Positions 8,204 to 17,061 of a stretch of DNA of 52,849 bases are shown one piece after another. Positions within the stretch are counted from its first letter, which is position 1. The number at the start of each line of letters is the position of its first letter. Source of the stretch: an uncultured Clostridia bacterium (GTDB lineage Bacteria; Bacillota; Clostridia; UMGS1883); contig CANPZO010000017.1 of the NCBI GenBank assembly GCA_947589005.1, positions 1 through 52,849 of the forward strand, in the 5' to 3' direction. The translations under genes and the position numbers were made by a program. The notes beneath the pieces are model-generated. The model saw only the letters and a program-made list of their open reading frames with translations, did no database searches and was not told the DNA's origin.

Positions 8204-8458
8204 TTTCATGTCAATGCTGACCAGCTCGTCACATGAAACCCCGAAAATACTCGCAAGCGCCCTAAGCTCAATATCCGTGACAAAACGCTTCCCACATTCT
8301 ATGCGTTGTATGGCGTTTTTATCCACGTCTATACCCATGAGCTGAAGCCGTTCCGCCAAAGCCCGCTGGGACATCCACGGAGTTTGAGCCTGACGCAGGA
8401 CGGAAACGTTTTTTCCGCAAATATTATTCCAGCCATCTGAACTTTTGTTTTTAAACAT
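8201..8458 (-). CDS. Small XRE-type (Cro/CI) transcriptional regulator
   Basis: An 85-residue protein that is almost all helix-turn-helix domain: SQRALAERLQLMGIDVDKNAIQRIECGKRFVTDIELRALASIFGVSCDEL is the five-helix XRE pattern in the order expected, starting near residue 30. I choose the ATG at 8456-8458 because GGGAG lies 10 bases upstream; an ATG at 8480-8482 in frame would lie inside an operator half-site and has no ribosome binding site. It is divergent from the secreted metalloprotease gene, and the space between them holds TTGACATT operators, so it probably represses itself and that gene. No ligand-binding domain is present. Confidence 0.85.
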   Translation of the reverse strand: MFKNKSSDGWNNICGKNVSVLRQAQTPWMSQRALAERLQLMGIDVDKNAIQRIECGKRFVTDIELRALASIFGVSCDELVSIDMK

Positions 8459-8475
8459 GAAGTTTTTTCTCCCTT

Positions 8476-8548
8476 TTGACATTTAGTGCTTGACAGTAAT
8501 TTTAATATATGATATAATAATATCAAGTTGACATTTAGTGAATGTCAA
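8476..8548. promoter_or_regulatory. Divergent promoter/operator region of the XRE and metalloprotease genes
   Basis: Rightward promoter: TTGACA 8490-8495, 17 bp, TATAAT 8513-8518. Leftward promoter candidate: -35 TTGATA at 8526-8521, -10 TAAAAT at 8504-8499. A perfect 8-bp palindrome TTGACATT / AATGTCAA at 8528-8535 and 8541-8548 sits at the rightward transcription start. A direct copy of its left half plus centre (TTGACATTTAGTG, 8528-8540) recurs at 8476-8488, upstream of the -35. This is the layout of a repressor operator pair; the XRE protein is the obvious binder, by inference. Confidence 0.75.
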
Positions 8549-8573
8549 AATGTATTTTAGGAGGGAAACGCAA

Positions 8574-10337
8574 ATGCGAAAATTCAAAAAGCTTATGGCC
8601 GCTCTTATGTGCGTGGCAATGGTACTGGCATTAGCTCCGGTAGCGACGGTCAGCGCCGCTGATGATGTGGATATTGTGATAGACAGTAAGTCCATTGTCT
8701 TTGTTGATACGGACGGCAGCGTCCTTGCGCCAATATTGCAGAACGGCACCACCTATCTGCCCGCAAGAGCCTTGGCGAAGGTGGTTGGCAGTCCTATCGC
8801 ATGGGAAGGCGACACAAATACTGTTTACATCGGTTCAAGAGATATAGTTGCTCCGTACAGCTCCCAGGTAAAGGTGTACGTAGACAATAGGCGAATTGAA
8901 ACCGTGGACGCCAATGGCAACAGCGTGCCTCCGTTCATTCTTAACGGCCGCACCTATATCCCTGTCAGGGCGGTCAGCGAGGCTTTCGGCATGGATGTAA
9001 ATTGGGACGGTGGAACCAGAACCGTATTTCTCCGGTCGCCTGAGGTGTATAATATTATATTGACCGGTGACTGGAGTGGAGTATCTAATTCTGATACAGA
9101 GGAGATCAAGCGTCTTTTCAGCCTGTACCCAAAGCTTATGGCGCGATGGGGCGTAATGGGTAATGAGAAAAAGACACTGGTGGCACGTATGGATTATTGG
9201 GATGGGGAAGTCGTTGACTCCTTTGTTCAGGACGGACATACGGTCAATGTCATTGAAGTCGAAGGGGGAACAACAAGTGAGCATGTGGTAAGGCTTAACA
9301 AACCGGAGATAATAGAAGATAAGCTGACGGTAACTCATGAACTGACCCACGCGGCCACTGACTACAAAACTGCGGAATTGTCCTGGTGGAACGAAAATCT
9401 GGCCGAATACGGGAGATTTAGATATTTTGTTCCAACCTATGTTGGACAGAAAGCGGCTGAGGAACTGGACAAAAATGATAGCGAGGTAAGAGATTGGGGT
9501 TGGGAGCCTTACGGAAAATGCGAGTGGTTTTTTGCCTATATGGACTATTTCTATCCCACACATATAACTGATAACGGCGACATCCAGCTCGGTCTTATCG
9601 ACACCCTTAACTCGGACATCAAGCACGGTCTTATTGAAAGCGATGGTGGGACTGCCCACAACGACGCCAATTTTAATGCTGTGGTTAAGAAAATTACCGG
9701 CTTTGATAATATGGAGCAGTTGCGTAAGCAGTATGTCAGCGACCTTGATAGCGGCAAGTGGACGTTTAATGGCTTTGATGGCTATAAGGACAATTTTCTC
9801 ACCGAAAATGTTGATGCGACTGTCAATTTTGTATGGGATAAGGACAATATATTATATGGCGCAAAGGTGGTGGAGTATACCGGCGAAAAGGCTGAGAATG
9901 GCGCTATGAATATTGTTGACAATGATTTTGATACCTCGTGGAGCTGCGGCGATGGTTCAAGCGCTGTTTTTGACCTTGGCGCTGATAAAACATTCAGCAA
10001 ATATTCTATTTTACCGACGGAGGGTGTGGTAAAATTCGATGTAATGAAAGAAAACGGAGATGGCCGTGCGGTCAACACCGGCGGCGGGGCATGGGAGCTG
10101 TTGGTATCCGATGATATGCAAAAATGGAGTTTGATTGATGCAAGAGAAGGAAAAACAGGTTGCGCCGCTTCGTTTGATTTGGGAAGGAAAGTGACAGCCA
10201 GATATGTAAAGCTTGAGGTTGTTGAGCCTGTGACTTATATAAGTTATGAGAATGACCCCAATGACCCTTATCTGGTTTATGAATATGTGGGTTGTAATTT
10301 ACCCGAGATTTCAGAGCTCATGCTTTTTAATGACTAA
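8574..10337 (+). CDS. Secreted BSP-like zinc metalloprotease with stalk and discoidin-like domains
   Basis: 587 residues. Residues 1-29 form a signal peptide (basic start, hydrophobic core, VSA-A cleavage). Residues 33-150 hold two copies of the copper-amine-oxidase N-terminal (stalk) fold, each with a GTTYLPARAL or GRTYIPVRAV motif. The middle carries HELTH at 255-259 and a following WWNENLAEY with E278 as a possible third zinc ligand, resembling the basic-secretory-protein peptidases (HExxH plus downstream acidic residue). The C-terminus from about 440 looks like an F5/8-type (discoidin) sugar-binding module. It may act outside the cell on protein or glycoprotein. ATG 8574 follows AGGAGG. 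Controlled by the divergent XRE region. The peptidase family call is moderate. Confidence 0.75.
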   Translation: MRKFKKLMAALMCVAMVLALAPVATVSAADDVDIVIDSKSIVFVDTDGSVLAPILQNGTTYLPARALAKVVGSPIAWEGDTNTVYIGSRDIVAPYSSQVKVYVDNRRIETVDANGNSVPPFILNGRTYIPVRAVSEAFGMDVNWDGGTRTVFLRSPEVYNIILTGDWSGVSNSDTEEIKRLFSLYPKLMARWGVMGNEKKTLVARMDYWDGEVVDSFVQDGHTVNVIEVEGGTTSEHVVRLNKPEIIEDKLTVTHELTHAATDYKTAELSWWNENLAEYGRFRYFVPTYVGQKAAEELDKNDSEVRDWGWEPYGKCEWFFAYMDYFYPTHITDNGDIQLGLIDTLNSDIKHGLIESDGGTAHNDANFNAVVKKITGFDNMEQLRKQYVSDLDSGKWTFNGFDGYKDNFLTENVDATVNFVWDKDNILYGAKVVEYTGEKAENGAMNIVDNDFDTSWSCGDGSSAVFDLGADKTFSKYSILPTEGVVKFDVMKENGDGRAVNTGGGAWELLVSDDMQKWSLIDAREGKTGCAASFDLGRKVTARYVKLEVVEPVTYISYENDPNDPYLVYEYVGCNLPEISELMLFND

Positions 10338-10348
10338 AATTAGTGAAC

Positions 10349-10374
10349 AAGGGACGGCTCGCCGTCCCTTTTTT
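10349..10374 (+). terminator. Intrinsic terminator
   Basis: AAGGGACGG (10349-10357) pairs with CCGTCCCTT (10362-10370) over a four-base loop, followed by a T run. Confidence 0.9.
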
Positions 10375-10392
10375 GTGTATTGAAAAACCGCA

Positions 10393-10536
10393 ATTATACC
10401 CGGGCGGCAGCCCGCCCTACACCACTTTGCTCCGTAGGGCGGCTTGCCCTCAAGCCGCCGAGAAAATTTTAAAGAAACCGCCGCAAGCGAAGCAAGGCTT
10501 GCGACGACGCCGGTCTGCGCCATTTTTTACAGCCCC
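10393..10536 (+). repeat. Dispersed repeat family, copy 2
   Basis: The hairpin modules (GGGCGGCAGCCCGCCC and GGCGGCTTG/CAAGCCGCC) and the GCCGCAAGCGAAG ... CTTGCGACGAC module match copy 1 in direct orientation and 16486-16620 in reverse. The right end, TCTGCGCCATTTTTTACAGC at 10514-10533, matches the terminal inverted repeat of the 16479-17059 element. No matching left end is seen, so this copy is truncated on the left. Confidence 0.8.
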
Positions 10537-10571
10537 CCTTTTGCGCCCGAAAAAATTTTTCATTTTCCCTG

Positions 10572-10600
10572 TTGTAATTTTCCCAAAACTGATATATAAT
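10572..10600 (+). promoter_or_regulatory. Sigma-A promoter of cysS
   Basis: TTGTAA at 10572-10577 and TATAAT at 10595-10600 with a 17-bp spacer. The leader is about 35 bases. Confidence 0.8.
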
Positions 10601-10640
10601 AGTAAACGGAAAAAACTAATACCGGCAAAGGAGAATGACT

Positions 10641-12023
10641 ATGAAGCTTTACAATACGCTTACGCGGAAAAAAGAGGAATTTGTTCCCATAACCGAGGGC
10701 GAGGTAAAAATGTATTCCTGCGGCCCCACGGTATACAATTATTTTCATCTGGGCAACGCCCGACCCTTTATCGTCTTTGACTGCCTGCGCAATTTTCTGG
10801 AATATCGGGGCTACAAGGTGACCTTTGTCCAGAACTTCACCGACGTGGACGACAAGCTCATCAACAAGGCCAAAGAAGAGGGCTGCACCGTAAAGGACAT
10901 AGCGGACAAGTACATAAAGGAATACTTCGTGGACGCCGGGGGTCTGGGTATTCGCAAGGCCACCGTACACCCACGGGCCACCGAAAACATCGACGCCATA
11001 ATCGAGACGATAAAGACTCTTATCGAAAAGGGCCACGCCTACGTGTCCGACGGGGACGTGTACTTTTCCACAAAGAGCTTCAAGGATTACGGAAAGCTCA
11101 GCCATCAGCCTCTCGAGGACCTCGAAAGCGGCGTCCGCAAGGAGCTGGAGCCCGGCAAGCGCGAGCCGATGGACTTCGCCCTTTGGAAAAAGCGCAAGGA
11201 CGACGAGATAGGGTGGGAAAGTCCCTGGGGCATAGGACGTCCCGGCTGGCACATCGAGTGCAGCGCCATGGTCAACCGTTACCTCGGCAAAACCATCGAC
11301 ATTCACAGCGGCGGCTTCGACCTTATTTTCCCTCACCATGAAAACGAAATCGCCCAAAGCGAGTGCGCCAACGACGCCCCCTTTGCGCACTACTGGCTCC
11401 ACAACGGCTTTATAAACGTGAACAATGAAAAAATGTCCAAATCTCTGGGCAACTTCTTCACCGTTCGTGATATCGCCAAAAAGTACGACTATGAGGTGAT
11501 ACGCTTCTTTATGCTGTCGGCCCATTACCGCAGCCCCATCAACTTCTGCGACGAGCTCATGGACGCGGCCAAGACCGGCCTGGAGCGTATGTACAACTGC
11601 GTGGGCAGCCTCGAGCATCTGATAAGCACAATCGCGGACGGCGACCTTGACGAGGGCATCAGCGCCGCCATGGAGGGCTATAGGGATAAGTTTGTGGCCG
11701 CCATGGAGGACGACCTGAACACCGCCGACGCAATTTCCGTCCTCTTTGAAATGGTGCGCTTCATCAATTCCGACAAGGATCTCAGTCGTCGGGACGCGGA
11801 GTGCTGCCTGAAAATGCTGAAGGAGCTGGGCGGCGTACTGGGCCTGCTGCAAAAGGAGACCAAAACCGACATCAGCGCCGAGGTGGAGGCCCTTATCGCC
11901 GAGCGGACCGAGGCCCGCAGGAATAAGGATTGGGCGAAATCTGACGAAATACGCGACCGGCTCAAGGCCATGGGCGTAGTGCTTGAGGACACCCGCAGCG
12001 GCGTCAAGTGGCATATAGAATAA
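10641..12023 (+). CDS. cysS: Cysteine--tRNA ligase
   Basis: Class I synthetase that charges tRNA-Cys. 460 residues, full length. The N-terminal MYSCGPTVYNYFHLGNAR holds the first zinc cysteine and the HIGH-type motif (HLGN). KMSKS is at 264-268. GWHIECSAM and HHENEIAQSE supply the other zinc ligands. AAAGGAG lies 7 bases before ATG 10641; an ATG six bases earlier would be too close to it. The next gene starts 20 bp after the stop and may be cotranscribed. Confidence 0.97.
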   Translation: MKLYNTLTRKKEEFVPITEGEVKMYSCGPTVYNYFHLGNARPFIVFDCLRNFLEYRGYKVTFVQNFTDVDDKLINKAKEEGCTVKDIADKYIKEYFVDAGGLGIRKATVHPRATENIDAIIETIKTLIEKGHAYVSDGDVYFSTKSFKDYGKLSHQPLEDLESGVRKELEPGKREPMDFALWKKRKDDEIGWESPWGIGRPGWHIECSAMVNRYLGKTIDIHSGGFDLIFPHHENEIAQSECANDAPFAHYWLHNGFINVNNEKMSKSLGNFFTVRDIAKKYDYEVIRFFMLSAHYRSPINFCDELMDAAKTGLERMYNCVGSLEHLISTIADGDLDEGISAAMEGYRDKFVAAMEDDLNTADAISVLFEMVRFINSDKDLSRRDAECCLKMLKELGGVLGLLQKETKTDISAEVEALIAERTEARRNKDWAKSDEIRDRLKAMGVVLEDTRSGVKWHIE

Positions 12024-12043
12024 TAGGCAAGGAGGGCGGCAGT

Positions 12044-12385
12044 ATGTGTGAGAAAACACAGATGTATCGGCTGCTCAGTCAGTTGACTGACAAATCCAAA
12101 GAGATATTCGGCGACAAGCTGAAGAATGTTATACTCTACGGTTCGTATGCCCGTGGGGATTATGACGACGAGTCCGACATAGACGTGGCGATATTTGTGA
12201 ATTTGCCGCCGGAGGAGCTGGCGTCTTACAGGAGAAAGATTTCCCGTTTTTGTTCGGCGATAAACGTGGAAAACGGCGTGTTTATTTCGCCGGTTCTGCA
12301 AAGCTCAGGGATGTACGAAAGGTATAAGACCGTACTGCCATTTTATAAAAACATTGACGCCGAAGGGGTACGGGTTTATGGATAA
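12044..12385 (+). CDS. MNT-type minimal nucleotidyltransferase (antitoxin candidate)
   Basis: 113 residues with the pol-beta nucleotidyltransferase signature GSYARGDYDDESDIDVAIF near residues 35-53: the GS motif followed by the paired DxD metal ligands. In MNT/HEPN modules such proteins neutralise the HEPN toxin by transferring AMP to it. ATG 12044 follows AAGGAGG; a GTG at 12008 in frame would overlap the cysS end. Its last codons overlap the HEPN start by 8 bp, so the two are translationally coupled. Whether this pair is an active toxin-antitoxin system is inferred from family and order. Confidence 0.85.
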   Translation: MCEKTQMYRLLSQLTDKSKEIFGDKLKNVILYGSYARGDYDDESDIDVAIFVNLPPEELASYRRKISRFCSAINVENGVFISPVLQSSGMYERYKTVLPFYKNIDAEGVRVYG

Positions 12386-12773
12386 TGAAAGACTTGACTT
12401 GGCTCGTTATAGGCTGGAGAAGGCCAGGAATTGCCTTAGCGTTGCGGAACTTAGCCTGAACAGCGGATTTTACGCGGATAGCGCAAACCGTTCGTATTAT
12501 GCGGTCTTTCATTCCGCAAGGGCGGTAATGGCTCTTGACGGTGCGGACAGAAAAAAACATTCAGGCGTTATATCGTATTTTCAGGAGAATTATATAAGAA
12601 CAAAGATTTTTGACGCCGAGCTTTCCGAAATAATTCAAGACGCATTTCAAGTGCGGCAGACGTCGGATTATCAGGACTTTTTTGTAATCGGAAGAGATGA
12701 TGCGGAAAAGCAGCTTGCCGACGCCCGGCGCTTCTGCGCTAATATTGAAAAATATGTGCACAGCTTTGGTTGA
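12378..12773 (+). CDS. HEPN domain protein (toxin candidate of the MNT/HEPN pair)
   Basis: 131 residues, nearly all helical, of the HEPN/UPF0332 type. ANRSYYAVFHSARAV contains R38 and H45, an R-x6-H spacing that fits the loose R-x4-6-H ribonuclease motif of HEPN toxins, inside the family's NRxYYAxFH signature. QTSDYQDF near residues 95-102 is also conserved in UPF0332 proteins. It overlaps the MNT gene and probably forms a complex with it. A weak hairpin (CGCCGC/GCGGCG near 12785-12800) follows without a clear T run. Confidence 0.83.
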   Translation: MDNERLDLARYRLEKARNCLSVAELSLNSGFYADSANRSYYAVFHSARAVMALDGADRKKHSGVISYFQENYIRTKIFDAELSEIIQDAFQVRQTSDYQDFFVIGRDDAEKQLADARRFCANIEKYVHSFG

Positions 12774-12846
12774 ACCTCGTCCTCGCCGCGGAAGCGGCGG
12801 GGGCATTTTCTTGCAAAAAATAACCAAACAAAATTCACTAAACATA

Positions 12847-12875
12847 TTGACAACTTTTAAAAATTATGCTACAAT
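12847..12875 (+). promoter_or_regulatory. Sigma-A promoter of the ABC transporter pair
   Basis: TTGACA at 12847-12852 and TACAAT at 12870-12875 with a 17-bp spacer and an extended TG at 12867-12868. Confidence 0.85.
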
Positions 12876-12910
12876 AACTTTTGAAAACAATCTGACATCG
12901 GGGTGGGGAA

Positions 12911-14725
12911 ATGAAAAAAACCGAAAAAACAAAAAAACAGGGGGTAATGACCACCCTGTCCAACATCGCCTATGTGATGAGGGATATTTACCGCAGCAGC
13001 AGGGGACTGTTTTTCGTGCTGATTTTGGAGGGCGTCTGCGCCGCCGGTCAGAATGTGGTGGGCATATACCTGCCCAAGGCGGCGGTGGAGCTGGCCACGG
13101 CCCCCATGGAGTGGGGGAGGCTGCTGCCCGCGCTCATCGCGCTCACAATGGGGCTTATCATTCTCAACGCCGCCCACGGCTGGGCGGCCTCCGAGGAGGA
13201 CAGCTCCTACTATGACCTGCGGATGAGGTATATGCGCCGTATAGTGAACAAATCCATGAGCCAGAGCTACAGCCGCCTTGAAAGCGACGAGGGCCAAAAC
13301 TGCTACTGGAAGGCCCGGGGCGTGGTGCTGAACGGCAACCTCGCCCAGATATGCTGGGACATGGTGCAGCTTATGACAACTTTCTTGAGCTTTGCCTCAT
13401 TCGGCTGGATAATCGGCTCATTGCACCCGCTGGTGGTAGTGTTCCTGCTGGCGGCCTCGGCGGTGACCTTTTTAATGATGAAGCGCGGCAGCGTCATCTA
13501 TGACCGTTACCGTGACGAACAGGCCAAAATACAGAAGCAGAAATGGGTGCTTACCGAAAAGAGCGCCGAGCCCAAGCACGGCAAGGACATACGCCTTTAC
13601 GGGCTTAAGGATATGTTCCTTAACAAGATGCGCACCCAAGCCGACCGGGGCGTGAAGGTGTACAACAGGCAGCGGAGCGGCTATGTGGAGCAGCACTTTT
13701 CCGACGCCTTCCTCTGGGCGGTTCGGGACGGCGTTGCCTATGCGTACTTAGTGTGGCGCTTTACCCGGGGCGGCCTTGGGGCGGGGGATTTTGTGCTGTA
13801 CTTCGGGGCAATAGCGGCCTTTTCGGGCTTTGTCGACAAGCTGGCCTGGCGGGTGGATATGCTCATACGCTGGCGGCAGGACATCGGCTATTTCAGGGAA
13901 TTTATGGAGTATGAGGACCCGGAGATTGAAAACCCCGAGACCATGAGGGGCACCGAGGTCAGGTTTGAGCACGTGAGCTTTTCCTACGACGGCAAAACCG
14001 ACGTGCTGAAAAACTTTGACCTCACCATAAAGCCCGGCGAGCACATCGCCCTCATCGGCGTGAACGGCGCGGGTAAGTCCACCGCCGTCAAGCTGCTGTG
14101 CGGCTTTTACGCGCCTACGAGCGGCAGCGTGAAAATCGGCGGGGCCGAGGCGACGAGGGTTCCGCCCGAGGAAAGATTTTCCAAAATTTCGGCGGTATTT
14201 CAGGATATGTGTGTGTTGCCGCATACGGTGGCGGAGAATATCGCCATGTCGGACGCGCCGGATATGGAACGGGCGGCAAAATGCCTTGAGCTGGCGGACC
14301 TGGCCAAGTTCAAGGATAAGCTCGACGCGCCCATGACCCGGGCGATTACCGACGAGGGGCTGGAGCTTTCCGGCGGCGAGACACAGAAGCTGGCCATGGC
14401 CCGCGCCCTGTACAAGGACGCTCCGATACTTATTCTTGATGAACCGACGGCGGCCCTTGACCCCATCGCCGAAAGCGAGACCTACCACAGGTTCCACGAG
14501 CTTACAAAGGACAAAACCGCGCTCTACATCTCCCACCGGCTGGCGGGAACCAGATTTTGCGACCGGATAGTGTTCCTTGACGGGGGCGAGATCTGTGAGG
14601 TCGGCACACATGAGGAGCTGATGGCGCTTAACGGCGGCTACGCCAATATGTTCCGGCTGCAAAGCCACTATTATAATGAAGGAAAGGGGGACGGCCAAGA
14701 TGAAGGAAATGTGGAGGATAATTAA
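12911..14725 (+). CDS. ABC exporter half-transporter 1 (permease-ATPase)
   Basis: 604 residues in the exporter layout: about six membrane segments in the first 320 residues, then an ATPase domain. Walker A is GVNGAGKST with K389; the signature is LSGGETQKLAMARAL; Walker B is ILILDEPTAALDP, with the catalytic Glu kept. The switch His lies in YISHRLAG. It overlaps the second half-transporter by 26 bp, so the pair probably forms a heterodimer. Substrate unknown; no dedicated biosynthesis gene adjoins it. Confidence 0.92.
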   Translation: MKKTEKTKKQGVMTTLSNIAYVMRDIYRSSRGLFFVLILEGVCAAGQNVVGIYLPKAAVELATAPMEWGRLLPALIALTMGLIILNAAHGWAASEEDSSYYDLRMRYMRRIVNKSMSQSYSRLESDEGQNCYWKARGVVLNGNLAQICWDMVQLMTTFLSFASFGWIIGSLHPLVVVFLLAASAVTFLMMKRGSVIYDRYRDEQAKIQKQKWVLTEKSAEPKHGKDIRLYGLKDMFLNKMRTQADRGVKVYNRQRSGYVEQHFSDAFLWAVRDGVAYAYLVWRFTRGGLGAGDFVLYFGAIAAFSGFVDKLAWRVDMLIRWRQDIGYFREFMEYEDPEIENPETMRGTEVRFEHVSFSYDGKTDVLKNFDLTIKPGEHIALIGVNGAGKSTAVKLLCGFYAPTSGSVKIGGAEATRVPPEERFSKISAVFQDMCVLPHTVAENIAMSDAPDMERAAKCLELADLAKFKDKLDAPMTRAITDEGLELSGGETQKLAMARALYKDAPILILDEPTAALDPIAESETYHRFHELTKDKTALYISHRLAGTRFCDRIVFLDGGEICEVGTHEELMALNGGYANMFRLQSHYYNEGKGDGQDEGNVEDN

Positions 14726-16475
14726 GCTCGCGGGCCGGCTTGAGCCCCTTCTCCTGCCGGCAATGGCGGTGGAGACCGCCATCGACAGCCTGACCCCCTA
14801 CATCGACACCCTGCTGGGGGCCTGGGTGCTGGACCGGCTGGTCGCGGGCGCGGGACTGGCGGCGATAATACCGACGGTGGTCAAGGTGCTGCTCCTCCGG
14901 CTGGTGCTGCGGTTCGTTTTCGAGATAGCCCAGCAGATAGATAACGGCCACGCCAACCATTTAAAGGATATGTTCCTCGCCATGCGGTGCGAAAAGACCC
15001 TGTCCATGGACTACGAGGAACTGAACAGCCCCGCCGTCAACAAGCTGCGCGACCGCGTAAACACCGACGATATGCACGGCTGGAACATCGTCAACGTGAC
15101 GGAACGGATCTTCATGGTGATTTTCGGCCAGTTGGCGAGCATGATAACGGCGGCGGTGATAATCGTGCCCATGGTAAGCCTCAGTCCGGCCAGCGTCGCA
15201 TACCTTGTGATAACGGCCCTCGCCTCCGTGGGGATGGCCATGCTTCGGGGAAAATTCCGCGAAAAGAACCGCAAGCTGGTGGACAGCTACGAAAATGCCC
15301 GCTCCCACTCCTCATACTATCTGTGGGGCAACGGGGTGGACTATAAAATGGGCAAGGACATACGGGTTTACCACGCCCAGCCCATGATAGAGAAGGCCGT
15401 CGCCGCCGACAAAGAGGAGCGGGAGAGCCGCCTGAAATACAAACGCTTTGACCGCAGAACCTCGGCCTTTGGCAGCGGCTTCACCGGCCTACTCCAGGGG
15501 ACGTCCTATGTCTATGTAATTCTCCGTGCCGTGGGCGGGGCGCTCTCCGCCGGTCAGGTGGTAAAATTCGCCTCGTCCATCTACAGCTTCTGGTCCTCAT
15601 TTTCCACCTTTGTGTCCCAGTGGGCCATGCTCAAGGCCGACTGCAAGCGCATGGAGGACACCCTGAGCTTTATGGCTCTCGACGACGGAAAGACCGGCGG
15701 CCACCGTCCCGTGCCCGAGGGCGGGGACATGACCTTTGAGTTCAGGGACGTGAGCTTCACCTACCCCGGCGGCGGCTCGCCCGCCCTTAACCACATCAGC
15801 TGCACACTGAAACAGGGCGAGCGGGTGGCCGTCGTGGGTTTGAACGGCAGCGGAAAGACTACCTTCATCAAGCTGCTGTGCCGCCTTTACCACCCCGGCG
15901 AGGGGGAGATACTGCTGAACGGGGTGAACATCGAGGAGTTTGAGCTTAAGGAGTATATGCGGCTTTTGTCCGTGGTGTTTCAGGATTTCGCCCTGTTCCC
16001 CTTTACTCTGGGCGAAAACGTGGCCTCCGCCGAGGAATACGACGGCGAAAAGGCGGACTCCGCCCTTGAGACGGCGGGCTTCGGCGACCGGCTCCAAACC
16101 CTCGAAAAGGGCCTTGGCACCGTGCTTTACAAGGACTATGACGACGGCGGAATGGATGTGTCCGGCGGCGAGGCGCAGAAGATAGCCCTGGCCCGGGCCC
16201 TGTACAAGGATTCGCCCTTCATGGTGCTGGACGAGCCGACGGCCGCCCTCGACCCCGTGGCGGAGTACGAGATTTATACCCGCTTCAACGGCTTCACCTC
16301 CGGAAAAGGCGCGGTCTATATTTCTCACCGGCTGTCGAGCTGCGTGTTCTGCGACCGGATAATGGTCTTTGAGGACGGCAAAATCGTCCAAACCGGCGGC
16401 CACCGTGAGCTTGTCGCGGCGGACGGGCTTTATTCCCGCCTTTGGAACGCCCAGGCACAGTATTATAAGAGTTAA
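14700..16475 (+). CDS. ABC exporter half-transporter 2 (permease-ATPase)
   Basis: 591 residues, same layout as the preceding gene. Walker A is GLNGSGKTT with K386; the signature is VSGGEAQKIALARAL; Walker B is FMVLDEPTAALDP; switch His in YISHRLSS. Both ATPase sites of the presumed heterodimer look complete. ATG 14700 is chosen because AGGGGG lies 9 bases upstream, inside the end of the first gene; an ATG at 14676 is possible. A repeat element begins three bases after the stop. Confidence 0.9.
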   Translation: MKEMWRIIKLAGRLEPLLLPAMAVETAIDSLTPYIDTLLGAWVLDRLVAGAGLAAIIPTVVKVLLLRLVLRFVFEIAQQIDNGHANHLKDMFLAMRCEKTLSMDYEELNSPAVNKLRDRVNTDDMHGWNIVNVTERIFMVIFGQLASMITAAVIIVPMVSLSPASVAYLVITALASVGMAMLRGKFREKNRKLVDSYENARSHSSYYLWGNGVDYKMGKDIRVYHAQPMIEKAVAADKEERESRLKYKRFDRRTSAFGSGFTGLLQGTSYVYVILRAVGGALSAGQVVKFASSIYSFWSSFSTFVSQWAMLKADCKRMEDTLSFMALDDGKTGGHRPVPEGGDMTFEFRDVSFTYPGGGSPALNHISCTLKQGERVAVVGLNGSGKTTFIKLLCRLYHPGEGEILLNGVNIEEFELKEYMRLLSVVFQDFALFPFTLGENVASAEEYDGEKADSALETAGFGDRLQTLEKGLGTVLYKDYDDGGMDVSGGEAQKIALARALYKDSPFMVLDEPTAALDPVAEYEIYTRFNGFTSGKGAVYISHRLSSCVFCDRIMVFEDGKIVQTGGHRELVAADGLYSRLWNAQAQYYKS

Positions 16476-16478
16476 AGT

Positions 16479-17059
16479 GGGGCTGTAAAAAAAGTCGCGC
16501 AGAACAACATCGGAACAAGCGATGCAATGCTTGTTCCGATTTCTTTTAAATTTTTTCGGCGGCCCCCGGGCAAACCGCCCTACGGAGCACCAAAGTAACA
16601 AAGTGGTGTAGGGCGGGCTGCCGCGTCGTCACAAGCCTCGCTTAGCTTGCGGTGACTTTTTATGCTCCGCAAAAAAGTCACCGTTTGGCTCGCTCGGCTG
16701 CTCCTCCTTTTCCCCACAAAGCCTATCGGCTTTGCGGGGACCCCATGACCGCCGCCCCTCATGACGGACAAAAAACCTCGCAAAAGGTTGGTAGTGAGGC
16801 AAAGCAGGCGACGTGAACGTAACCTTTTGCGAAAAAGGAGGAGCAAAGACGAGCTTTGCCCCGACGCTACCGAGGGTGATTTTCGTTCGTAGTTCAAGGG
16901 CATAAATAAAAAGAAAAACTGTCTTTTTCTCATAAAAAGACGGTTTTTCCACATCAATTCATAAATTTGATTGTATTGCCGACTTTATCAATACATAAAT
17001 TTGGCTTAAATAAAGGTTTTCAGCCCTTGAACGGTCTGCACGACTTTTTTTACAGCCCC
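16479..17059. mobile_element. 581-bp MITE-like element with 25-bp terminal inverted repeats
   Basis: The left end (16479-16503, starting GGGGCTGTAAAAAAAGTC) and right end (17035-17059) are inverted repeats matching at 24 of 25 positions. The inside is a mosaic of modules found elsewhere in the window: 16486-16620 is the reverse of copy 2, 16640-16743 the reverse of 31397-31500, 16764-16850 the reverse of 137-242, and 16930-17010 is shared with 52730-52777. A 141-bp inner part (16892-17032) has its own 10-bp inverted ends, GTTCAAGGGC/GCCCTTGAAC. No transposase is encoded. It fills the gap between two convergent genes, and its poly-T ends could act as terminators. Confidence 0.8.
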
Positions 17060-17061
17060 GA

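Noticed and set aside
8459-8482. A longer start for the small XRE regulator at 8482
   Set aside because: It would lie in an operator half-site without a ribosome site, while the ATG at 8458 has GGGAG at good distance.
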